A stretch of 26,477 nucleotides of DNA from Candidatus Pelagibacter sp. (GTDB lineage Bacteria; Pseudomonadota; Alphaproteobacteria; Pelagibacterales; Pelagibacteraceae). The notes below the pieces were generated by a model. It did no database searches. It was not told where the DNA came from and saw nothing but the letters and a program-made list of their open reading frames with translations. The stretch is taken from the NCBI GenBank assembly GCA_016777545.1, contig JADHRH010000002.1, forward strand, positions 1 through 26,477, in the 5' to 3' direction. Of the stretch, positions 7,314 to 13,285 are shown one piece after another (the stretch's first letter is position 1; each line of letters begins with the position of its first letter). Both the position numbers and the translations under genes were made by a program.

Positions 7314-8734
7314 TAATAAAGTCTAAGGTACTCTTTTACTTCCCAATCTGTAACTGCTTGATGATATCGTTCCCATTCATCATTTTTATAGGCAAGCAAT
7401 GACTTTTTCATTACAAGTCCCAAAACTTCATCAGTTAATTTATCATTTTTTAGAGCCTCAATCGCTGACAGTAAGTTTCTTGGTAGTCTTTTAATTCCAA
7501 GTTTTTTAAACTCACTTTCTGACATATTGTATAAATCTTGATCAGTTGGATCTCCTGGATGTATTTTATTTTCAATTCCCTCGATTGCTGCTGAAATTGT
7601 CATCGAGAGTGCAAGATAAACATTCATAGTCATATCTGCAGCTCTATTTTCAATACAATATCTATTTTGAGGTAATCTAAATTGTGCAGATCTATTATTA
7701 TGTCCATAAGTAATGTTTGTTGGAGCCCAAGTTACAGTTCCACCTTCAAAACCTCCAACTCTTGGCACTAAACCATTATATGAATTTACAGTTGAGCAAG
7801 TAATAGAAGTTATTGCTTCTGCATGCTTCATTAACCCACCAACAGCAAAGATTGATTCTTTAGACCACTTATTTCCACCATCAAAAATGTTCTTCCCATT
7901 TTTATCTACCATTGAAAAATTGATATGAGCTCCTGATCTCCAGTCACCTATCGTTGGTTTGGGCATGAAGGTAATAAACATATTATGTTTTTTAGCTATT
8001 TCTTTTAAAAGAATTCGAAGAAAAACCAATCTATCTCCCATCTCCAAAAGATTGGTATAATGAAAATCCAATTCAAATTGAGAATAAGCTCCTTCTGCTA
8101 CAACATCATGTATCATCCAACCTAGATCATTTAAAATATCTATTAGCTCTTTTAAAAAATGCATAGAGTCTAATGTGTGTTCTACATCGTAACCAAAAGC
8201 TTGACGTCTTGGTCTAAGACCTCTGACTGGATCATTATCAATAGCTTTGACAGGTTGGCCATTTTCATCATACTTCATTGCAATAAACTCAGGCTCTATA
8301 CCAGCCATTCCTTTGTATCCAGCATCTTGAGCTTTTTGCATCGCACGTTTTAATGCTTGTCTAGGACAAACATTATAGGGTTTATCTTCCCAAAAAAGAT
8401 CAGCAAAAATAATAGCAGTAGTTGTATCCCATGGACAAATATACACTGCATCTAAATCTGGTAGCATTACCTGATCAGAATCTGCAGGTGTGAGTTCAGG
8501 TACAAAAGAAATAGAATGAACGGCAAACTGTGGACCTTTTCCTAAGCACAAAGGTTCAAAGTCAGTCATTGGCACAGGTTTTGATTTAGGAATACCGTGG
8601 AGATCAATCCAGCTAGATAAAATATATTTTACACCAGCAGCTTTTAATTTTTTATGAACAGAAGGTATTTTTTTTCTATTACGTTCAACTGCATCTTTAA
8701 AGTGTTCATAATAAATTTTTTCATTCTGGCTCAT
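7313..8734 (-). CDS. Type III glutamine synthetase-like (GlnT / gamma-glutamylamide synthetase family) ligase
   Basis: A complete 473-residue ligase of the glutamine synthetase superfamily. The N-terminal beta-grasp segment is SWIDLHGIPKSK (residues 41-52). The catalytic barrel shows metal-binding glutamates in GIEPEF (Glu147, Glu149), AEGAYSQFELDF (Glu214, Glu221), His270 in SGAHINFSM, the NSYNGLVPR segment (317-325), and NNRSAQFR followed by Glu362/Arg364. All key GS positions seem kept, so ATP-dependent gamma-glutamyl transfer to an amine or ammonia is expected. The GlnT/GmaS/PuuA group commonly ligates glutamate to alkylamines or polyamines rather than to ammonia. Its place between a cupin and an alpha/beta hydrolase in a Rieske operon favours a catabolic role over nitrogen assimilation. 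A strong Shine-Dalgarno (AAAGGAG) fixes the start. A second, different GlnT-like gene lies at the right end of the window. Confidence 0.88.
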   Translation of the reverse strand: MSQNEKIYYEHFKDAVERNRKKIPSVHKKLKAAGVKYILSSWIDLHGIPKSKPVPMTDFEPLCLGKGPQFAVHSISFVPELTPADSDQVMLPDLDAVYICPWDTTTAIIFADLFWEDKPYNVCPRQALKRAMQKAQDAGYKGMAGIEPEFIAMKYDENGQPVKAIDNDPVRGLRPRRQAFGYDVEHTLDSMHFLKELIDILNDLGWMIHDVVAEGAYSQFELDFHYTNLLEMGDRLVFLRILLKEIAKKHNMFITFMPKPTIGDWRSGAHINFSMVDKNGKNIFDGGNKWSKESIFAVGGLMKHAEAITSITCSTVNSYNGLVPRVGGFEGGTVTWAPTNITYGHNNRSAQFRLPQNRYCIENRAADMTMNVYLALSMTISAAIEGIENKIHPGDPTDQDLYNMSESEFKKLGIKRLPRNLLSAIEALKNDKLTDEVLGLVMKKSLLAYKNDEWERYHQAVTDWEVKEYLRLY

Positions 8735-8740
8735 ATTAAT

Positions 8741-8747
8741 CTCCTTT
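8741..8747 (-). promoter_or_regulatory. Strong Shine-Dalgarno for the GlnT-like gene
   Basis: On the minus strand AAAGGAG stands six bases before the ATG of the GlnT-like ligase. Most genes in this window have no recognisable site, so this one suggests strong translation and confirms the start. Confidence 0.75.
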
Positions 8748-8753
8748 AGTTTT

Positions 8754-9149
8754 TTATTGAGGCATATCTTCTGGGTCTATTCCTGGTACAAACGTTATAC
8801 CTGCTTGTTGCTTCCAGTCATGAGGATAAGCCGCATAGAATATTACACACTTTTCATCACACTCGTAAGCTATATGATTATCTTTTGGAACATAAAGCAC
8901 ATCTCCTGGGTTACAAATATAAGACTCACCATCACATGTAAGACGAAAAGTTCCTGTCATACAATAGATGATTTCATCACAAGTTAAATCCCAAGGTATA
9001 GAAGCTTTATTTAAAAAATTTAAACCTCCACACATTGTGTTACTTACTTTGCTGGTAACAAAAGGTTTAATGTAACTTTTTCCTGGCTCTAAAGTATGAA
9101 GTCTATTTTCAATATCTTTAAACTTATATAATTGTGGTTTTTTTGACAT
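8754..9149 (-). CDS. EutQ-like cupin protein
   Basis: A 131-residue single-domain cupin. The core DEIIYCMTGTFRLTCDG, then GDVLYVPKDNHIAYE, and a closing FYAAYPHDW resemble EutQ-type cupins of ethanolamine utilisation (DEIIY, GDV.F.PKG, YPADW are the family landmarks I recall). The typical His-rich cupin metal set is incomplete: the first motif has Asp/Glu (residues CDEIIY) and the second has His in DNHIAY, as in EutQ. No other ethanolamine utilisation gene, microcompartment shell gene or ethanolamine ammonia-lyase gene is present, so classic Eut function is unlikely. It is third in the Rieske operon, 17 bases after the glyoxalase gene, with an AAAGGA site seven bases before its ATG. Role could be enzymatic or small-molecule binding for the pathway; unknown. 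Confidence 0.8.
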   Translation of the reverse strand: MSKKPQLYKFKDIENRLHTLEPGKSYIKPFVTSKVSNTMCGGLNFLNKASIPWDLTCDEIIYCMTGTFRLTCDGESYICNPGDVLYVPKDNHIAYECDEKCVIFYAAYPHDWKQQAGITFVPGIDPEDMPQ

Positions 9150-9156
9150 TTATATT

Positions 9157-9162
9157 TCCTTT
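9157..9162 (-). promoter_or_regulatory. Shine-Dalgarno for the cupin gene
   Basis: AAAGGA on the minus strand, seven bases before the ATG of the EutQ-like cupin gene. It supports that start and, with the site before the ligase gene, shows this operon is better equipped for initiation than its neighbours. Confidence 0.65.
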
Positions 9163-9166
9163 CTAT

Positions 9167-9586
9167 TTATACTTTTACTGGTTCGTTTAACTCTACTTTA
9201 TATCCATCTGGATCTTCACAGAAAGCTATCACTCTAGTTCCATGCTTCATCGGGCCTGGTTTACGTGTAATATTTACTCCTAATTTTGCAAGGTCATCAC
9301 AAGCTTTGTAAACATCTGGTGTTTCTATGCACACATGTCCCCACCCATTACCTTTATCGTAATCATCTTTTTGATCCCAATTGCAGGTTAATTCTAGACA
9401 TGGCGACTCGGTCTCAAGACCATATCCGATAAAGGCATTAGTAAATTTTCCTTCAGGATAGTCTGTTTTTCTTAAAATTTTCATTCCTAACGTTTTGCAG
9501 TAAAAATTAAAAGATGCTTCTAAATTTTTAACTCTAATCATAGTGTGTGCTAGCCTGTAACCTTCTAAGTTATTTTCTTTAGACAT
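9167..9586 (-). CDS. Glyoxalase I-like (lactoylglutathione lyase, VOC superfamily)
   Basis: A 139-residue VOC protein with two beta-alpha-beta-beta-beta modules. The four metal ligands of glyoxalase I can be placed at His14, Glu65, His84 and Glu132. The spacings (51, 19, 48) match E. coli GloA (51, 18, 48) almost exactly. Other family marks are FYCKTLGMKILRK, GWGHVCIETPDVYKACD and EDPDGYKVEL. It should isomerise the glutathione hemithioacetal of methylglyoxal or a similar 2-oxoaldehyde to a thioester. The gene overlaps the end of the Rieske gene by eight bases, so the two are translationally coupled and probably act on one pathway. That suggests the oxygenase route yields a reactive aldehyde. 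A housekeeping GloA placed here by chance, or another VOC enzyme, are the alternatives. Confidence 0.88.
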   Translation of the reverse strand: MSKENNLEGYRLAHTMIRVKNLEASFNFYCKTLGMKILRKTDYPEGKFTNAFIGYGLETESPCLELTCNWDQKDDYDKGNGWGHVCIETPDVYKACDDLAKLGVNITRKPGPMKHGTRVIAFCEDPDGYKVELNEPVKV

Positions 9587-10715
9587 TTTTTACCCTTCTT
9601 TTTATTTTAAAAGATTTATTAATAGAATTTATTATAAGTTTTTGAAATGCCTGAACTCCTTTTTCCCATATAGGAGATAAAAGTCCTCCACTGTGTGATG
9701 CTGGTGAAGATCTTCCTTCTTGTAGTCTTTCACATATCTCATGATCTTCTTTATGAACACTCCACCAAATATCTTTAGTTGTTTGAATTTCTTTTTTAGT
9801 CATCTCTTTACTGTCTGTGGTATAGATTATTCTTTTTTGGGAAGTTACGCCTGGACTTATTGGGATATTTAAATAAACGCCAACCTGATTTGGAAAGTAA
9901 GTCCCTATTATAAAATTTGGAAACAGCGACAGATATCTTGAGGTAACAGATAAAGCGCTACCATTTTTTGCATCTTCTTTCTCAACATCAATACCACTTC
10001 CATAACACTTACCATCAACAAAAGTATAATGATCCTTTAGGGGTTGATTTGTTGTCGTTTTATGAACAAACTGAACATGATAAGGCTCAATAAAATTTTC
10101 AATAAGAAATTTCCAATTAGTATTTATTTTACCAAAATCTAAAGTCGCAACATATTTTAGTTTCGTTAAATCAATATCATTAAATCTTTTTATAAGTGGT
10201 TTAGCATATTCTTCAAATTTTTTTGCTTTGCCATTAAAGTTTAAAAAAATCCAGTCATGCCAAATATGAATTCTGATTGGTTTTAATCCATGTTCTGAAA
10301 AATTAAACCCAGCTGGTTTATGTTGATTTGTACCCCCTATATGTGGTGCAGCTTTTAATTGTCCTTTTAAATTATAACTCCATGCATGATAAGGACATCT
10401 AATAATTTTACCTATGTTCTTTTTTTCATCAACTAGCTTCAGGCATCGGTGACTACAAACATTATGAAAAGCAGTGATCTTATTATCGTTATTCTTTACA
10501 AGAAAAATAGGTTTTCCTGCAATAGATAAAGGAATTATATCACCAGGATTTTTAAGTTCATGAACTAGACCAACAAATAGCCAATCATCAGATAAAACTG
10601 TATTACATTCTTTTTTCCAAAAATCATAATCAGTATAAGATTCTGCTGGTAATCCAAATATAGTATTTAAATTTTTAGGTCTTTTAATTTTAGTAAAAAG
10701 TTTCTCTTTTGACAT
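9579..10715 (-). CDS. Rieske non-heme iron oxygenase, catalytic (alpha) subunit
   Basis: A 378-residue terminal oxygenase. The Rieske [2Fe-2S] ligands are Cys87, His89, Cys107 and His110. The mononuclear iron ligands are His213 and His218 in the segment ENFIEPYHVQFVH, and Asp324 in KEDHEICERLQ is the likely third. The bridging residue between Rieske cluster and iron is Glu210, where ring-hydroxylating dioxygenases usually have Asp. Glu here is typical of the carnitine, glycine-betaine and choline oxygenase group, so N-dealkylation or hydroxylation of an amine-type substrate is more likely than attack on an aromatic ring. No beta subunit, ferredoxin or reductase gene is in the window, so electrons must come from elsewhere. 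This is the first gene of the five-gene operon. The start at 10715 gives a normal N-terminus ahead of the Rieske domain. Confidence 0.92.
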   Translation of the reverse strand: MSKEKLFTKIKRPKNLNTIFGLPAESYTDYDFWKKECNTVLSDDWLFVGLVHELKNPGDIIPLSIAGKPIFLVKNNDNKITAFHNVCSHRCLKLVDEKKNIGKIIRCPYHAWSYNLKGQLKAAPHIGGTNQHKPAGFNFSEHGLKPIRIHIWHDWIFLNFNGKAKKFEEYAKPLIKRFNDIDLTKLKYVATLDFGKINTNWKFLIENFIEPYHVQFVHKTTTNQPLKDHYTFVDGKCYGSGIDVEKEDAKNGSALSVTSRYLSLFPNFIIGTYFPNQVGVYLNIPISPGVTSQKRIIYTTDSKEMTKKEIQTTKDIWWSVHKEDHEICERLQEGRSSPASHSGGLLSPIWEKGVQAFQKLIINSINKSFKIKRRVKNV

Positions 10716-10742
10716 ACGATCTTAAACTCAAAATACTTAATT

Positions 10743-10748
10743 ATTATA
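10743..10748 (-). promoter_or_regulatory. Candidate -10 element for the Rieske operon
   Basis: A perfect TATAAT on the minus strand lies 27 bases before the Rieske ATG, in the only non-coding gap (150 bases) ahead of that operon. No good -35 hexamer is found at 16-18 bases. In such AT-rich DNA a chance match is possible. Confidence 0.35.
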
Positions 10749-10819
10749 TTCAAAACCTTATTTGAGAATATTTAAATTTACAATGAAATTTATTTAAATG
10801 ACCAGTATATCGGATGGGT

Positions 10820-10840
10820 AAAAACTTAAGTGGTTAAGTT
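10820..10840 (-). terminator. Weak AT-rich terminator after the cyclophilin gene
   Basis: On the minus strand a 7-bp inverted repeat (AACTTAA / TTAAGTT, arms 10834-10840 and 10823-10829) with a 4-base loop runs into five T residues (10824-10820). It begins 25 bases after the cyclophilin stop and before the Rieske promoter region, the right place to end the upstream unit. The stem has only one G-C pair, so it may be inefficient or a chance repeat. Confidence 0.4.
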
Positions 10841-10865
10841 AGTAAATCAAAGCTTTTTAGATAGC

Positions 10866-11510
10866 TCAATTTAACATCTTAAAGGAATTAATAAAATCAG
10901 GTCTTAATATATATTCAGAGCGACTTTCATATTTTATTTTTTTCAAGACTTCTAGACCATAAAGAACTTTCCCAACAGGTGTATACTCTCCTTCAAATAA
11001 CGGTTCATCCTGTAGAATTATAAAAAATTGACTGTCTTCAGTATCGTTCTTAAATGTTCGAGCTAACCCGACACTACCTTTGGTATAATTAAAACTATTA
11101 TCTATTTCTGATTTAATTGTACCTAAGCCCGATTTTCCAGTACCAATTTTTCCATAATCTAAATTTCCTTTTTTTCCAAACTCTAGGTCACCAGCCTGAA
11201 TAAGTTTATTTTCAATAACTCGATGAAAAGCAATATTTTCATAAGCATTTGATTTAATTAAGGTTACAAATCTTTGAACTGCATTTGGAGAAACATTTGG
11301 ATAAAGTTCTATAATCACATTTCCACAAGGTGCATTTAAAATTGCAATATTATTTGGCTTCTTAAAGGTAATATCTTTTGGATTAAAATTTTTGACAAAT
11401 AAACATTTATTTTTAACTACAAAATATGTGCTAAATGTTGCTACACTTAATATAATTAAAAAAATGAAAATAAATTTTTCTGATGCTGACGCTTTAATTT
11501 TTTTAATCAT
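10866..11510 (-). CDS. Membrane-anchored cyclophilin-type peptidyl-prolyl isomerase
   Basis: A 214-residue protein with an N-terminal hydrophobic helix (about residues 12-32) and a cyclophilin domain from about 48 to the end. Family landmarks are AFHRVIENKLIQAGD, which carries the catalytic Arg/Gln region, SQFFIILQDEPLFEG and YTPVGKVLYGLEVLKKI. A position near the Trp of human cyclophilin A is not Trp, as in bacterial PpiB-type enzymes. It is predicted to act in the periplasm tethered to the inner membrane, helping fold exported proteins. Its ATG overlaps the stop of the upstream secreted HExxH protein by one base, so the pair is translationally coupled and may be functionally linked. Signal anchor versus cleaved signal peptide cannot be decided; no clear cleavage motif is seen. 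Confidence 0.88.
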   Translation of the reverse strand: MIKKIKASASEKFIFIFLIILSVATFSTYFVVKNKCLFVKNFNPKDITFKKPNNIAILNAPCGNVIIELYPNVSPNAVQRFVTLIKSNAYENIAFHRVIENKLIQAGDLEFGKKGNLDYGKIGTGKSGLGTIKSEIDNSFNYTKGSVGLARTFKNDTEDSQFFIILQDEPLFEGEYTPVGKVLYGLEVLKKIKYESRSEYILRPDFINSFKMLN

Positions 11511-12247
11511 TAAAAAGTAAAAGTATTATCTATTTGTTTTATTTTATTCTCAATATATAAAATTTTATTGTTTAAAATAGGATCTGATTTACGAATTTGA
11601 TTAATTTCTTCTTTTTTTAAAAAAATCATATGCGAATATACTTCAGCCATATCTTCTGAAGCTGTAGATTTAGAATATTCAGTAAAAAAACCTTTTGTTT
11701 CTTTATATTTTTCTAATCCTATGTTTTTTGTACAAGTAGAACATTCTGCATATTTAAATTTTGGATTATTAAATTTAATCCACTCTTCATCATTAAAAAT
11801 TTCTTTATATTGAAGATATATTATATGAAAAACTTCATGATGAATTACTCTTTCAAAGTAATCTTCATTAAACTGAATATCTAGTATTAGTGTTTTCATT
11901 ATATTGTCAGGAATACCAGCGGTATACAATTCTGAAATTGATAAATTTTCACACAAAACAATATATTTAAGATTAATTTTTTTTAAATAATCATAAGAAT
12001 ATCTATTAAGATTTTTATAAATTATCTTATATTTTTCTTCTAAATCTTTCTTATTTGCATTCGAACAAACAATGTTTTTCTGAGTACCCAACCTAAAAGG
12101 TCTGACGGCATAAAAATACTTAAGTTTATTTTTAGTATTAATTTCATAAATCTCTAAATTAGGTATCTTAATTAAATTATAGATAGTATTTGCTTTTACT
12201 GGGGTGACAAAAAAAATTAATAGTAAAATGGCTCTTATTATGTTCAT
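11510..12247 (-). CDS. Putative secreted zinc metallopeptidase (HExxH), uncharacterised
   Basis: A 245-residue protein starting with a signal peptide: hydrophobic residues 5-14, then TPVKAN with a plausible AxA-like cleavage near residue 19. A zinc-binding HExxH motif is clear (HHEVFH, His137, Glu138, His141). About 60 residues later comes SEDMAEVY, where Glu202 or Asp199 could be the third ligand, as in gluzincin-like putative peptidases of unknown function. A CSTC pair (Cys169, Cys172) lies between. I do not recognise a named family. The protein should be periplasmic or secreted. It is co-transcribed with a membrane-anchored prolyl isomerase (1-base overlap) and diverges from the agmatinase gene across 58 bases. 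Whether it is an active peptidase is inference from the motif. Confidence 0.7.
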   Translation of the reverse strand: MNIIRAILLLIFFVTPVKANTIYNLIKIPNLEIYEINTKNKLKYFYAVRPFRLGTQKNIVCSNANKKDLEEKYKIIYKNLNRYSYDYLKKINLKYIVLCENLSISELYTAGIPDNIMKTLILDIQFNEDYFERVIHHEVFHIIYLQYKEIFNDEEWIKFNNPKFKYAECSTCTKNIGLEKYKETKGFFTEYSKSTASEDMAEVYSHMIFLKKEEINQIRKSDPILNNKILYIENKIKQIDNTFTF

Positions 12248-12270
12248 AATTTTTAAGATAGAAGATATTC

Positions 12271-12285
12271 CATTCTTATAGAATG
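12271..12285. promoter_or_regulatory. Palindrome in the 58-base divergent promoter region
   Basis: CATTCTTATAGAATG is a 6-bp inverted repeat with a 3-base spacer, midway between the divergent metallopeptidase and agmatinase genes. It contains -10-like hexamers in both directions (TATAGA on +, TATAAG on -). It may be overlapping divergent -10 elements or an operator. No good -35 is seen for either. Confidence 0.35.
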
Positions 12286-12305
12286 TGGTACATTTTTATT
12301 TATAA

Positions 12306-13265
12306 ATGAAAAAAGAAAAAAATAAAAATCCAATTCAACCTGTTAGTGGAACTAAAGTCCCAAGATTTGCTGGACCATCTACGTTTGCAAGATTACCAGA
12401 ATTAAGAGATGTTGAAAGTTGTGATGTAGCTATCGTTGGAATTCCATTTGATGCTGGTACTAGTTACAGGCCAGGAGCTAGATTTGGCCCCATGAGTATT
12501 AGACAAGCTTCTAGACATTTAAGAACTAATTATCATCCAAGTTATGATGTTGAACCTTTTAAGGTGCAACAAGTTGCTGATGCTGGAGATATAACTTGTA
12601 ATCCATTTAGCATTGATGAATCGATAAAACAGATTGAAGCTGGTGCAACAGATTTATTGAATAAAGTTGGTGGCATAATTAGTTTAGGTGGCGACCATAC
12701 AATTGCTGTGCCTTTATTAAGAGCAATCAATAAAAAATGTAATGGACCAGTTGCTTTAGTACATTTTGATGCACACTTAGATACTTGGGATACATATTTT
12801 GGTGCTCCTTATACACATGGAACTCCTTTTAGAAGAGCAAGAGAAGAGGGTTTGTTTTTAGATGATGCTTCAATGCATGTGGGTATTAGAGGTCCACTTT
12901 ATAGCAGAGATGATATTAAAAATGATGAAAGTTTTGGTTTTAAGATAATTCATTGTGATGAATTTCAAACAGAAGGAACTGATAAAATAGCAGAACGAAT
13001 TCGAAAAAGAGTTGGTAACAATCCACTTTATTTGTCTATTGATATAGATGTATTAGACCCAGCTTTTGCTCCAGGAACAGGTACTCCTGAAATTGCTGGT
13101 ATGACCACAAGAGAGATGGTCAATGTTTTAAGAGGCCTATCAGGTTTAAACCTAGTCTCTGCAGATGTGGTTGAAGTTTCTCCAGCATATGATCATGCCG
13201 AAGTTACTTCATTAGCCGCTGCAACAATTGTTTACGAATTAACAAATTTATTTGCAAAATCATAA
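12306..13265 (+). CDS. Agmatinase-family ureohydrolase (agmatinase or guanidinobutyrase)
   Basis: A 319-residue arginase/agmatinase-fold enzyme with the full binuclear metal set: His131 in GGDHT, Asp155, His157 and Asp159 in DAHLD, and Asp246 and Asp248 in SIDIDVLDPAFAPG. It would hydrolyse a guanidino compound to urea plus the amine: agmatine to putrescine, or 4-guanidinobutyrate to 4-aminobutyrate. Length and layout also fit the Pseudomonas GbuA and GpuA group, so the substrate is not settled. The next gene is an aldehyde dehydrogenase 20 bases away; a route via 4-guanidinobutyraldehyde and guanidinobutyrate would explain that pairing. No urease gene is seen in the window. The upstream polyamine-type importer is on the same strand but separated by about 10 kb. 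Confidence 0.9.
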   Translation: MKKEKNKNPIQPVSGTKVPRFAGPSTFARLPELRDVESCDVAIVGIPFDAGTSYRPGARFGPMSIRQASRHLRTNYHPSYDVEPFKVQQVADAGDITCNPFSIDESIKQIEAGATDLLNKVGGIISLGGDHTIAVPLLRAINKKCNGPVALVHFDAHLDTWDTYFGAPYTHGTPFRRAREEGLFLDDASMHVGIRGPLYSRDDIKNDESFGFKIIHCDEFQTEGTDKIAERIRKRVGNNPLYLSIDIDVLDPAFAPGTGTPEIAGMTTREMVNVLRGLSGLNLVSADVVEVSPAYDHAEVTSLAAATIVYELTNLFAKS

Positions 13266-13285
13266 AGAAAGGATAGTTTCTGAAA

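Noticed and set aside
8757..8987. 76-residue + strand frame opposite the cupin gene
   Set aside because: The minus-strand cupin has clear domain conservation, a Shine-Dalgarno and operon context; the + frame has none.
10741..10800. Repeated ATTTAAAT and AAATTT words before the Rieske gene as an operator
   Set aside because: These are short AT-only self-complementary words expected often in DNA of this composition.
10716..10865. Riboswitch or leader RNA upstream of the Rieske operon
   Set aside because: The gap has no GC-paired multi-helix structure or recognisable aptamer core; only a weak AT-rich hairpin better read as a terminator of the preceding gene.
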